A DNA stretch of 64,000 bases from Lacrimispora celerecrescens (lineage in GTDB: Bacteria > Bacillota > Clostridia > Lachnospirales > Lachnospiraceae), in assembly GCF_000732605.1 (NCBI RefSeq), contig NZ_JPME01000014.1, positions 62,001 to 126,000 of the forward strand. The letters are read 5' to 3'. Below the pieces are notes generated by a model. That model searched no databases and was not told the origin of the DNA. It worked only from the letters and a program-made list of their open reading frames with translations. The first letter of the stretch is position 1; each line of letters opens with the position of its first letter. This document shows positions 36,115-44,453 of this stretch, piece after piece. Position numbers and translations under genes: made by a program.

Positions 36115-36144
36115 ATTATAATAAACAGGATTTTAAATTGTACA
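36115..36144 (-). promoter_or_regulatory. Candidate promoter of the S10 super-operon
   Basis: TGTACA (36139-36144) and TATAAT (36115-36120) are 18 bases apart on the minus strand, leaving a leader of about 90 nt to rpsJ. The rest of the 36017-36344 interval shows only this promoter and the terminator at 36287-36328. Confidence 0.6.
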
Positions 36145-36286
36145 GTGACTTGTCGCCAGTTTCCTAACTTGACATTCGCTCCACGGAAAACCTGCTTTTA
36201 TAAGCAGCAACCTCACGTTTCACAGCTATCATGCCACAGCCTTTGTATATTAACATATTTTTTTTTTACATTGCAAGCACTTTTTT

Positions 36287-36328
36287 TCAAAAAAATGGCG
36301 CAAAATCTGATTTTCCAGGTTTTGCGCC
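36287..36328 (-). terminator. Terminator of the wall-binding gene upstream of the S10 operon
   Basis: On the minus strand GGCGCAAAA pairs with TTTTGCGCC and is followed by a run of seven T. It ends 17 bp after the stop at 36345. Confidence 0.85.
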
Positions 36329-36344
36329 TTTGCTCGTTCTTTTT

Positions 36345-37697
36345 CTAATTCCAGATCGGTTCTGTAGGGGTTCTGCCTTCTCCGCTTGGATTTTCGTCAT
36401 CCACTTTTAATAAATTTCCATTGCTTCCGGTCTTATATTTTACACCATCAGAGTTCTTTACCGTTGTATTTTTGGATACCTTACCGGAAGTGTTTACCAC
36501 ATAGGTGGTAGTGGTGCTTCCTGTAGGAATGGCAATGGCCTCATATTTCGTTCCTTCATCCGCACATTGAAGCTTGCCCATATAATAAAGGTAACTATCT
36601 TTAACACCGGTATAACCGCGGCCGCTGTCGCTGAAATAATAGGTAGCTTCGCTGCCGTCACCTTCAATTACCTTTACCCTGCCCTTCTGCATGGTGCTGG
36701 TCTTCTTATCTCCAAAATAGAATGCCGTATATTCTGATGTATTTCCAATCATCACCTTCTGCAGTCCATAGACAGGATTACCAAGGTTATTAAACAGATA
36801 GGTCTTGTCATTAATTTTATTTATATTCTGTGTGCTGGCGTTTCCTTCTTTCGGACCGGTCTTTGGAATTCCTGAACTTGAGAAATAAAACCATTCTACA
36901 CTCTCTTCATAACCAGAAAGATCCTGAGGCGGTTCCACGGAATACCAACCCACTCTCAGCTTACCGTTGCTGTCATAATACTTATAATTTTGGATCTCAT
37001 ACTCCGCATTTTCAACTCCAACGTTCTTCCAACCAGTCTGAAGCGCTCCATCTGAGTCAAAGCAGTAAGCGACACCGTCAATCTTATAGGTAGCATAATC
37101 CCCTGACGTATCCTTTGGAACATACTTTTTACCGCTGTCATTAAAATAATACCATGACTTTCCGTCGTCATTATCCCCTGGAGTGACACGGTCCTCATAA
37201 TCATTACCGCTCGGTGAAAAAAGCTTCTGCCAGCCGGTACGCATAGCTCCGTCTGTTCCGCAATAATACATGTCATCAAGGACCCAGCCGGTCTGCATCT
37301 CACCGTTCGGATCAAAATAATACCATTTGTTATTGATCTTAGACCAGTTATCCATAATAGCTTTTCCGCTGCTGCCGAAATAATACCACTTATACTGGGA
37401 ACTGCCTGAATCCTGAAACTTCATCCATTTATCCGTAACCAGAATTCCGTTAGAGTCCATATAGTAGGTATTTTCCACCCATGTATTTACGGACATCTCG
37501 CCATAAGTATTTAAATAACGCCAAAGGTTGTCCGCTCCCTTTTTCCAGGTGTTCGTCACCTTATTCCCGCTTGTATCATAATAAACCCAAGTGCTTCCAG
37601 ACTGAGCCCAACCTTCCGCTGCATAAGACTCCACAGATGCGGCACCAACTGTCAACATGGCGGTAACTGCCAGCATGATGAGACCTTTTCTTTTCAT
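36345..37697 (-). CDS. Secreted protein built of cell-wall-binding repeats
   Basis: A 450-residue protein with a signal peptide (MKRKGLIMLAVTAMLTVGAA, cleavage after SYA). Nearly all the mature chain consists of choline-binding-type repeats: STWVYYDTSGN, LWRYLNTYGE, KWYYFGSSGK, KWYYFDPNGE, DDMYYCGTDGA, SWYYFNDSGK and weaker later copies (EWFYFSSSG, YYFSDSG). No enzymatic module is present. It is one of three such proteins in the window, and the only one without an Fn3-like part. Likely a surface protein held by envelope polymer; the function is unknown. Confidence 0.83.
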   Translation of the reverse strand: MKRKGLIMLAVTAMLTVGAASVESYAAEGWAQSGSTWVYYDTSGNKVTNTWKKGADNLWRYLNTYGEMSVNTWVENTYYMDSNGILVTDKWMKFQDSGSSQYKWYYFGSSGKAIMDNWSKINNKWYYFDPNGEMQTGWVLDDMYYCGTDGAMRTGWQKLFSPSGNDYEDRVTPGDNDDGKSWYYFNDSGKKYVPKDTSGDYATYKIDGVAYCFDSDGALQTGWKNVGVENAEYEIQNYKYYDSNGKLRVGWYSVEPPQDLSGYEESVEWFYFSSSGIPKTGPKEGNASTQNINKINDKTYLFNNLGNPVYGLQKVMIGNTSEYTAFYFGDKKTSTMQKGRVKVIEGDGSEATYYFSDSGRGYTGVKDSYLYYMGKLQCADEGTKYEAIAIPTGSTTTTYVVNTSGKVSKNTTVKNSDGVKYKTGSNGNLLKVDDENPSGEGRTPTEPIWN

Positions 37698-37738
37698 ATC
37701 TTCACTCCTTACAGGGATTTCCTTTTTTGCTATAATTT

Positions 37739-37767
37739 ATTTTAACAATTAATCTCAGATTATTCAA
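37739..37767 (-). promoter_or_regulatory. Promoter of the 36345-37697 wall-binding gene
   Basis: TTGAAT (37762-37767) and TAAAAT (37739-37744) are 17 bases apart on the minus strand, about 40 bases before the start codon. Confidence 0.65.
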
Positions 37768-37863
37768 CTGTTTTAATCTTTCAATTCTATTACGAAATTA
37801 TTTCCCTTGTCTTTTCTGTATTTTTAACTATTATTAACTCGATTAAAAACAGGCAAACGAACA

Positions 37864-37895
37864 GGACTGAATCCTGTTAAAACAGAATTCAGTCC
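37864..37895 (-). terminator. Hairpin after the Cys/Trp/Asn-rich gene
   Basis: GGACTGAAT pairs with ATTCAGTCC, with inner CTG/CAG around TTAAAA. It lies about 40 bp after the small gene's stop. T-rich DNA follows on the minus strand but without a clean run. Confidence 0.6.
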
Positions 37896-37933
37896 CTTTA
37901 AGTTGCTTAAGTTAAAAGACTCAGCCATTCTTA

Positions 37934-38146
37934 TTAAAACCAATTGCAGCCATTGTTCCAGCCCCAGTTACCGCAGCAGCGATTGCAGCGGTTGCAGCAG
38001 CCCCGATTGCAGCAACCTCTATTACATCCATCATTCCAGCCCCAGTTGCAGCCATTGTTCCAGCCCCAATTACATCGGTTGCAGCATCTATTATTCCAGC
38101 CGCAACCACAGTTACTAGCAGAAAAGCCTATATTAAAACAGCACAT
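37934..38146 (-). CDS. Small Cys/Trp/Asn-rich repeat protein, unknown function
   Basis: The start chosen is ATG 38146, which has GAGGTG seven bases upstream; an ATG 15 bases earlier lies within that site. The 70-residue product has 17 Cys, 8 Trp and 18 Asn, mostly in units such as NWGWNNGCN and NRGCCNRGCC, and only a short ordinary N-terminus (MCCFNIGFSASN). The underlying DNA is also repetitive. There is no typical signal peptide. Another minus-strand frame here (Ala/Gly-rich) lacks a ribosome site. A metal-binding, spore-coat-like or modified-peptide role is conceivable, but nothing adjacent supports one. Confidence 0.55.
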   Translation of the reverse strand: MCCFNIGFSASNCGCGWNNRCCNRCNWGWNNGCNWGWNDGCNRGCCNRGCCNRCNRCCGNWGWNNGCNWF

Positions 38147-38238
38147 AAATTTACACCTCATTATCTTAAATTATACTATATTATATAGGACAAAAGACAA
38201 GGTGTGAATATTGGCATTTTCCCATCAATTCTCCGTAC

Positions 38239-38267
38239 TTGACGCTCCTGCCTCTATCCAGTATAAT
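38239..38267 (+). promoter_or_regulatory. Promoter of the class I methyltransferase gene
   Basis: TTGACG (38239-38244) and TATAAT (38262-38267) are 17 bases apart on the plus strand, 88 bases before the chosen start codon. Confidence 0.75.
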
Positions 38268-38355
38268 CAAGGAAGTTCAAATTTGCCTTTGGCTCATTGA
38301 ACGGATTATTTGAGAAAACTACTATTAACTATTTATGGAAAGGGCGGCACCAATT

Positions 38356-39222
38356 ATGTGGATTGCAGACGGCTGGAAAGATTATGAAGTGATAGACTGT
38401 TCAGAAGGAGAAAAGCTTGAACGCTGGGGAAATTATCTCCTTGTACGTCCTGACCCACAGGTTATCTGGTCCACTCCCAAAACGGAAAAAGGCTGGAAAA
38501 GAATGAACGGCCACTACCATCGCAGCGCCAAGGGCGGCGGCGAGTGGGAATTCTTTGACCTTCCGGAACAGTGGACAATCAGTTACAGGGATTTAACCTT
38601 TCAATTAAAACCCTTCAGCTTTAAGCATACAGGACTTTTTCCAGAACAGGCAGCAAACTGGGACTGGTTCAGTGAAAAAATAAAGAAGGCCGGACGGCCT
38701 GTAAAAGTGCTTAACTTATTCGCCTACACCGGAGGTGCTACTCTGGCAGCAGCAAAAGCCGGAGCTTCTGTCACTCATGTAGATGCATCTAAGGGTATGG
38801 TCGGCTGGGCCAAGGAAAATGCCCGTTCCTCCAATTTAGATTCCGCTTCCATCCGCTGGATCGTGGATGACTGCGTAAAATTCGTTGAAAGAGAGATCAG
38901 AAGGGGAAACCATTACGATGCGATCATTATGGATCCTCCTTCTTATGGAAGAGGGCCAAAGGGCGAAATCTGGAAAATAGAAGACGCCATTCATCCTCTT
39001 GTTCAGCTTTGCGCCCAGCTTTTATCCGATAAACCATTGTTTTTCCTAATCAATTCCTACACCACAGGATTAGCCCCTTCTGTATTAACCTACATGATTT
39101 CCATCGAGGTAAAACAAAAATACGGCGGCTTCGTTCAGTCCGGTGAAATAGGACTTCCGGTCACAAACAGCGGGCTCCTTCTGCCCTGCGGTGCATCAGG
39201 AAGATGGTCGGCAGACGCTTAG
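38356..39222 (+). CDS. Class I SAM-dependent methyltransferase (RlmI/RlmK-like)
   Basis: The start is placed at ATG 38356 (MWIADGWKDYEVIDCS), the natural family beginning; an in-frame ATG at 38335 is possible and neither has a strong ribosome site. The 288-residue protein has motif I VLNLFAYTGGATLAAAKAGA, the acidic motif THVDASKG, and the catalytic NPPY-like motif DPPSYGRGPKGE, as in 23S rRNA cytosine/guanine methyltransferases. There is no PUA domain, unlike RlmI. It converges on the acyltransferase gene with only eight bases between the stops. Confidence 0.85.
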   Translation: MWIADGWKDYEVIDCSEGEKLERWGNYLLVRPDPQVIWSTPKTEKGWKRMNGHYHRSAKGGGEWEFFDLPEQWTISYRDLTFQLKPFSFKHTGLFPEQAANWDWFSEKIKKAGRPVKVLNLFAYTGGATLAAAKAGASVTHVDASKGMVGWAKENARSSNLDSASIRWIVDDCVKFVEREIRRGNHYDAIIMDPPSYGRGPKGEIWKIEDAIHPLVQLCAQLLSDKPLFFLINSYTTGLAPSVLTYMISIEVKQKYGGFVQSGEIGLPVTNSGLLLPCGASGRWSADA

Positions 39223-39230
39223 AAGCCTTA

Positions 39231-40268
39231 TCAGCGCCCTCCGTTTAACAGACACCACAGGCTCGGAAGAAAACGTCTGAAAAACCGGCTGATCTGATAA
39301 CTGAAGAAAACACAAAAAAGAGGCATAAGCAGAAAAAGCCCAAATGGCACTGCTGAAACAGTCGGGAGCAGCAATGCTCCCGTTTTGTTAATAAGCCTCA
39401 CTATAGCAAAGTGTGTGGCGTACAGAAAAAAATTCTGCTTCATCCATTCTTTTGCCTCGATCAGATATCTCTCCGGTACCAAAAGCCACAATCCCACTGG
39501 TATAAGAAGCCGGAAACATACGTCAGAAGCCGCCATCTCACCTTTGATATCTCCCGGAAAATCAACCCAATGAAGAAAAAAGGCTGCCATAATAACTGCG
39601 GCACCTGCTTCAAGATATTTTATATTCCAGGACCCTTCTACAATCTTTTTCCCATGAATTGCGGCAAAAGCCCCGAACGAATAATAAAATAAAGCATCCA
39701 GGTTTAAAAAAGGAAGCATGCCTCCCATATAGATTGCAGCCAGAATTCCTGCAAGAAAAAGGCAGCCTATTTCCTTCCGCTTCACAATGATATAAATAAG
39801 GGGAGCCAGAAGGATTAACTGGATCAGCTGGTTTAAATACCAGAATACATAGTTATAGGTATAATTAAGGACTGATTCGGCCGCCATGGTAAATGTAAAA
39901 GGCACTACTCCCTTTCCAATGACATCTGAAAACACCGGGATCCGGCTCCCAATGACATATCCAAGATAATAAAGAAAATTCCATACGATATAGGGAACCA
40001 TGACACTCCGTATTCTGGAATTCCACTTTACCATGAGGCGATCCAGTGTAAAGCCGCGAAAGAACAGATAGGAGGAAATCAGGAAGAACCCCGGTACGGC
40101 AATCTGTGCCACCGTGCCTCCTAAAAACCGTTCCATCCAGTCTGTCTTATAAGCCAGTTTTGTGCTGCCAAGGAACAGCACCGCATTGTAAGAGTGAACC
40201 CATATGACCAGAAAACTATATAGAAATGTAAACCATGTAATCTTATTTCGAAAATATTTTTCTTCCAT
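39231..40268 (-). CDS. Acyltransferase 3 family membrane protein
   Basis: The start chosen is ATG 40268 (MEEKYFRNKITW) with GGAGGG upstream, giving 345 residues. There are about ten membrane helices; helix 1 with FLYSFLVIWVHSYNA carries the conserved His of the family, and VPGFFLISSYLFFRGF the second block. Family members O-acylate surface sugars, peptidoglycan or antibiotics at the membrane using acyl-CoA. The substrate is unknown; nearby surface-protein and wall-recycling genes make an envelope target plausible. Confidence 0.83.
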   Translation of the reverse strand: MEEKYFRNKITWFTFLYSFLVIWVHSYNAVLFLGSTKLAYKTDWMERFLGGTVAQIAVPGFFLISSYLFFRGFTLDRLMVKWNSRIRSVMVPYIVWNFLYYLGYVIGSRIPVFSDVIGKGVVPFTFTMAAESVLNYTYNYVFWYLNQLIQLILLAPLIYIIVKRKEIGCLFLAGILAAIYMGGMLPFLNLDALFYYSFGAFAAIHGKKIVEGSWNIKYLEAGAAVIMAAFFLHWVDFPGDIKGEMAASDVCFRLLIPVGLWLLVPERYLIEAKEWMKQNFFLYATHFAIVRLINKTGALLLPTVSAVPFGLFLLMPLFCVFFSYQISRFFRRFLPSLWCLLNGGR

Positions 40269-40478
40269 GTGAGCCCTCCCTCCTCTCTGCATTTTTATAT
40301 TTTATCACAGGACAAGAAGCTTTATCAAACTATTTTCATCAAAATAATTTTGACTAGTCAATCCGAATGATGTAATATTTTTACATTTTTTGCATTTTTT
40401 TTCAAACATACTGCGTAGAGTATATGATATAATAGGAGCACTTTCAATGATTGCTTTATATATAAGGAGATAGAAACC

Positions 40479-41771
40479 ATGAAAAAAACAACTCGCGCTG
40501 CCTGTCTGATCCTAGTCCTACTTCTTGCAGGCTTGCCCCTCTTTGGCGGCCCGGCTGCTGGAAAAGGCACTGAATCGACCAGAACCAGCGCACTTTTAGC
40601 ACATTCTTCAGACAGCGGACAAGCACTGCATACTCTGGCCCTTGGTCCCGGCCTTATAAACTTATCCCCCGCGGATGAATTTTCCACTTACCAGTGGGGA
40701 CTAAAAAATGACGGGGAATTTCGTCTTATAGAGCTAAAATCCAAATTTAAATCCATTGATAATATTTATGATGGACGGAATTCAAAAGACGGTACCATGA
40801 AGCCCGGTCCCGGAGACTATGAATCTACAGTGATCGGTGCTGTCACTGGAATCGATATTAACATACAGCCTGCATGGAAGCTTTATGATCAGGCTGAGAG
40901 CAAGCGCTCTGTCATTGTCGCCATCATCGATACCGGCATTGATATCAACCACCTGGAGCTTAAAGATGCCATCTGGACCAATCCCGGCGAGATTGATGGG
41001 GATGGAATTGATAATGACGGCGACGGGTATGTAGATGATATTCATGGCTGGAATTTTTATTCCGGAAACAACCAGGTCTTCACAGGCAGCGAGGACAGCC
41101 ATGGAACCCATGCAGCAGGAACCATCAGCGCCGCCAGGGGAGCCTACGGCATTGCCGGGATCACGGATAATAACTACATAAAGATCATGCCTTTAAAGGC
41201 CCTGGGAGGCGAAGACGGACTGGGATCCCCGGAAGCGGTGATCCAGGCGATCCATTATGCCGAGGCACACGGCGCTTCCATCTGCAACTTAAGCATGGGA
41301 ACCAATGCCTACAGCGAAGAACTGGCCCAGACCATGAAAAATTCCAGCATGCTGTTTGTGGTATCCTGCGGTAACGGCGGGGTCTCCGGACTTGGATATG
41401 ATACAGATATCTACCCTGTTTATCCGGCTTCCCTTCCCTATGACAACATAATCTCCGTAGCAAACCTCATGTTTGACGGGACCTTAAGCAGTGATTCCAA
41501 CTATGGCGCAACCAGCGTTGATATAGCCGCCCCAGGCAGCTACATTTTAAGCACTGTTCCAGGTAATGCCTACGGTTTTATGAGCGGCACTTCCATGGCA
41601 GCCCCCATGGTAACTGGTGTAGCCGCCATGCTCTATTCTTACAGGCAGGACATCTCCCTGTCTGATGTTAAAACGATTCTTTTAAATTCCAGCCGGAAGC
41701 TGGATACCCTAACCGGAAAGATGGTGAGCGGAGGACTCCTAGACGCATACGGAGCCCTAACTTCACGATAG
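40479..41771 (+). CDS. Secreted S8 family (subtilisin-like) serine protease
   Basis: A 430-residue protein with a signal peptide (MKKTTRAACLILVLLLAG) and a propeptide-like region to about residue 120. The catalytic triad is visible: Asp in VAIIDTGIDINHLE, His in DSHGTHAAGTISA, Ser in FMSGTSMAAPMVTG, with the oxyanion Asn in VVSCGNGG. The acidic stretch DGDGIDNDGDGYVDD resembles a calcium-binding insert. AAGGAGAT lies upstream of the ATG. The stop codon abuts structured element B. Confidence 0.92.
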   Translation: MKKTTRAACLILVLLLAGLPLFGGPAAGKGTESTRTSALLAHSSDSGQALHTLALGPGLINLSPADEFSTYQWGLKNDGEFRLIELKSKFKSIDNIYDGRNSKDGTMKPGPGDYESTVIGAVTGIDINIQPAWKLYDQAESKRSVIVAIIDTGIDINHLELKDAIWTNPGEIDGDGIDNDGDGYVDDIHGWNFYSGNNQVFTGSEDSHGTHAAGTISAARGAYGIAGITDNNYIKIMPLKALGGEDGLGSPEAVIQAIHYAEAHGASICNLSMGTNAYSEELAQTMKNSSMLFVVSCGNGGVSGLGYDTDIYPVYPASLPYDNIISVANLMFDGTLSSDSNYGATSVDIAAPGSYILSTVPGNAYGFMSGTSMAAPMVTGVAAMLYSYRQDISLSDVKTILLNSSRKLDTLTGKMVSGGLLDAYGALTSR

Positions 41772-41912
41772 CAACGAGCAATGCGAAATAAGACAGAAGA
41801 AGATTTTTATTGTGCTTGCACATAAGAAAATCTTCTTCTGTCTTATTTCATAGGGCGAATGCCCGTGAGCCAGCGGATCTGCAAGATTCGCTGGCTGCAC
41901 TGCGGACTTCAC
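41771..41912 (+). repeat. Structured four-helix repeat element, copy B
   Basis: Plus strand: closing stem GCAATGC/GCACTGC (41778-41784 with 41897-41903, one mismatch); P2 of 65 nt (41785-41849) with a perfect 23-bp stem and apical module TTGTGCTTGCACATAAG; P3 GGGCGAATGCCC (41853-41864); P4 of 29 nt (41868-41896), AGCCAGCG...CGCTGGCT with inner ATCT/AGAT. Helix lengths and 3-nt linkers equal those of copy A, and the flanking GCAAcGAGCA and GCGGACTTCAC are also shared. It exactly fills the gap between the stops of the subtilase gene and the convergent mupG. Confidence 0.72.
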
Positions 41913-42965
41913 CTACAATATTAATTTCACTCCAAGCCCCTTCTGAACATAGGGCAAATATTTTATATGAGAGTCATGAACCTGTCCAATGATATTTACT
42001 CTATCCTCTCCAGGCAGATCAACTCTGGCGATTTCAAGTTCTCCCATATACCTTAAATAATTTTCATTAGAAATGCAGATACTTCCCTGCTTCCTTACTT
42101 GTGACTGATTCTCATGATCCGGTTTAATGTTCCGATCGTACTGTCTTGATTCCTGGGAACGGATAACATATTCGCTGGAATCCGGTCTGTCATGATGAAT
42201 GATGTCTCTTACAAATTCATAGGTAGAAAGTATGTCTGCCTTAAGTTCCACATAATCATGGCTTAAGCATTGAATATCCTTCCAGTCCTTTTCCTCCACA
42301 TCCACATCACCAATCAGCACCACATCACAGAACCCGTCATAGAAGAGCTCCAGCATGTTCAAAAGCACCTGGTCTTTCCTCTCCCGGTGTTCTTCCACCG
42401 TGGGAAGACCTTCAAACAAGGGGCCTCTCAGCTCCAGATTCCCAGGCACAAATGCCATGGTAGTAAAACCAAGATATTGAAGCCTCTGATTCATTTCCTT
42501 TGTCCGTTTCAGAGACAAGGCGGTGAACTGCTTTGGATAAAAGTTATGGCATGCTGCAAATCTGGTAAAATCTGCCCCATACTTTTTCCACTCTAAAAGT
42601 TCCTCCTCCATAATGGTGGAGGCATTAAATACCACATAAAAATCCTTTGAAATCTCTACCGTCTCTTTTGCATCAAAGCCATAATCAAGGCGGACATGGG
42701 TGATTCCAAGCTCCTTTAACTCTGCAATGCTATCTGTTTCAAACTTTTCCAGGGTTTCCGGGCCCACATCTACAATGAGATTTAAGCCACCTTCCCTGCA
42801 CATGCTCAGAAGCTTAAGTACATCCGAACGGTAATCGATTCCTGTTTCTTCTGGAATGTGGAGTGAAGTAAATGCATACTTCACTCCGCTCTTTATCGCT
42901 TTCTTTATTAAGCGTTCATTCTTTTCCATTCCACTTGAAAAATAGATTGAAATTCCTGTATTCAT
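41913..42965 (-). CDS. mupG: 6-phospho-N-acetylmuramidase MupG (DUF871 family)
   Basis: A 350-residue protein with an N-terminal TIM-barrel (MNTGISIYFSSGMEKNERLI, FTSLHIPEE, LNLIVDVGPETL, ITHVRLDYGF) and a C-terminal beta-rich domain from about 240. This architecture is that of the DUF871/MupG family, which in Staphylococcus cleaves MurNAc-6P-GlcNAc inside the cell. The gene directly follows murP and shares the operon with murQ and murR, so the product should hydrolyse the phosphorylated disaccharide imported by MurP, releasing MurNAc-6P for MurQ. Confidence 0.9.
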   Translation of the reverse strand: MNTGISIYFSSGMEKNERLIKKAIKSGVKYAFTSLHIPEETGIDYRSDVLKLLSMCREGGLNLIVDVGPETLEKFETDSIAELKELGITHVRLDYGFDAKETVEISKDFYVVFNASTIMEEELLEWKKYGADFTRFAACHNFYPKQFTALSLKRTKEMNQRLQYLGFTTMAFVPGNLELRGPLFEGLPTVEEHRERKDQVLLNMLELFYDGFCDVVLIGDVDVEEKDWKDIQCLSHDYVELKADILSTYEFVRDIIHHDRPDSSEYVIRSQESRQYDRNIKPDHENQSQVRKQGSICISNENYLRYMGELEIARVDLPGEDRVNIIGQVHDSHIKYLPYVQKGLGVKLIL

Positions 42966-44396
42966 TTATTCTCCATATACTTCGTTGATTCTGTCCTCAT
43001 CCACTCCGAAGAAGTAGGTTACCAGGAAGCCGCCTGCATAAGCAATGAGCATTGAGATTATGAAACCAATCTGCTGTCCAGGCTGAACAATCAACAAACC
43101 AAACAAACCGGATACACCCTGAGAAACAGTACCAATGTGCATGAGAGCTGCAACAGCTCCACCGAATCCAGCACCAATGCAGGCAGTGATAAAGGATCTG
43201 CCAAGAGGCAGGGTTACTGCATACATCATAGGCTCTCCGATTCCAAGAATACCTACTGGTATGGAATCACGGATATATCTTTTTAATTTTGCGTTCTTTG
43301 TCTTTACATACAGTGCAATACCGGCACCTACCTGACCGCCGCCTGCCATCATAAGGATAGGAAGGAGATAGTTAATTCCTTTTGTTGCACCCTCCGGGTC
43401 ATTTAACAGAGCATGAATTGGGGTCAATGCCTGGTGTAAACCTACAGCTACCAGAGGAAGGAAACCTGCTGATAAAATATATCCTCCTACAACGCCCATC
43501 TTTTCATATACAAAGCTTAAGAGGGCAAAGATTACTTTTGTTAAGCCTGCGCCTAAAGGCTGAATTACCAACAGGGCAACAATACCGCCAATAATAAGTA
43601 CTAAGAGAGGGCTTACGAATGTATCAATTAAATCAGGCATACGCTTTCTGATATTCTTTTCAAGAAAAGCAAAGAATGCGCCTGCGATCAGTGCCGCTAA
43701 AAGACCGCCGGAAGCCGGATTAAAAGCTGTATTAGTAATAGGAAGAAGAATCTGAGCATCATTTACTGTTGCAAGCAGAGGCATACCCGGATTGGCAATG
43801 GACATGGCACCTGCAATCGCTCCAAGTACACCGGAACCGCCAAATTCCTTTGCTGCATTGAATCCAACTAAGATGGGCAGGTAAGCAAACAGTGCCCAGC
43901 CCATGGTCCGGATACATTGATACCACCATACTCCTAAAAGTGATCCGCCGGTAGAAACATTAATAACATTACAGATACCATTGATTAAACCTGCTGCAAT
44001 GATTCCGGGAAGCAGTGCTACGAAAATATTAGAAATCTTCTTTAAAAATCTCTGTACCGGTTTATCATATTTTGCCTTTTGAAGGGCTTTATTTTCCTTT
44101 GCAACTTCATTAATATCCTGATCTGATCCGTTCTCAGCCTGGCCTTTAGGAAGACCTGTCAGCTTATAAAATTCGTCCAATACCTTATTTACTTTTCCCG
44201 GTCCAAATACAATCTGGAGCGTGTCACTTTCAACAACTCCAAGAACTCCCTCTACCTTTTTTACGCCTTCAACATCAGCCTTAGATGTATCTCTTAAACC
44301 GACACGAAGCCTTGTCATGCAGGCAGCGTTGGAAGTTATGTTCGCTTTTCCCCCAAGCAATGTTAATAATTGTTCACTGATTTGCTTATAATTCAC
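42966..44396 (-). CDS. murP: PTS EIIBC component for MurNAc or MurNAc-GlcNAc
   Basis: A 476-residue protein from GTG 44396 with AGGAGG upstream. Residues 1-85 are EIIB; the phosphorylated Cys lies in NAACMTRLRVGL. From about 115 come ten or so membrane helices of EIIC, with GIGEPMMYAVTLPLG, the sugar-binding signature of the Glc family. No EIIA domain is fused, so a separate EIIA(Glc)-like protein must donate phosphate. It imports and 6-phosphorylates muropeptide-derived sugar. Position between murQ and mupG fixes the substrate class; the exact sugar is inferred. Confidence 0.92.
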   Translation of the reverse strand: MNYKQISEQLLTLLGGKANITSNAACMTRLRVGLRDTSKADVEGVKKVEGVLGVVESDTLQIVFGPGKVNKVLDEFYKLTGLPKGQAENGSDQDINEVAKENKALQKAKYDKPVQRFLKKISNIFVALLPGIIAAGLINGICNVINVSTGGSLLGVWWYQCIRTMGWALFAYLPILVGFNAAKEFGGSGVLGAIAGAMSIANPGMPLLATVNDAQILLPITNTAFNPASGGLLAALIAGAFFAFLEKNIRKRMPDLIDTFVSPLLVLIIGGIVALLVIQPLGAGLTKVIFALLSFVYEKMGVVGGYILSAGFLPLVAVGLHQALTPIHALLNDPEGATKGINYLLPILMMAGGGQVGAGIALYVKTKNAKLKRYIRDSIPVGILGIGEPMMYAVTLPLGRSFITACIGAGFGGAVAALMHIGTVSQGVSGLFGLLIVQPGQQIGFIISMLIAYAGGFLVTYFFGVDEDRINEVYGE

Positions 44397-44453
44397 GATA
44401 ATCCTCCTTTGAATATATATTAGTTACTTAAAATATCTTATAACTCCTTTCTT

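Noticed and set aside
37921-38109. Ala/Gly-rich minus-strand frame overlapping the Cys/Trp/Asn-rich gene
   Set aside because: It has a GTG start without a Shine-Dalgarno, whereas the overlapping frame has GAGGTG at proper spacing; the repetitive DNA keeps several frames open.
37934-38146. RiPP gene cluster around the Cys-rich peptide
   Set aside because: No radical SAM, cyclodehydratase, lanthionine synthetase or dedicated exporter is nearby; the only radical SAM protein (YjjW) is 20 kb away and belongs with YjjI.
41810-41992. Small plus-strand frame (MCLHIRKSSSVLFHRANARE...) similar to a minus-strand frame at 19154-19363
   Set aside because: The shared peptide CLHIRK...HRANARE is only a translation of the conserved loops of the structured repeat; the rest diverges with compensating base changes, which is not protein-like evolution.
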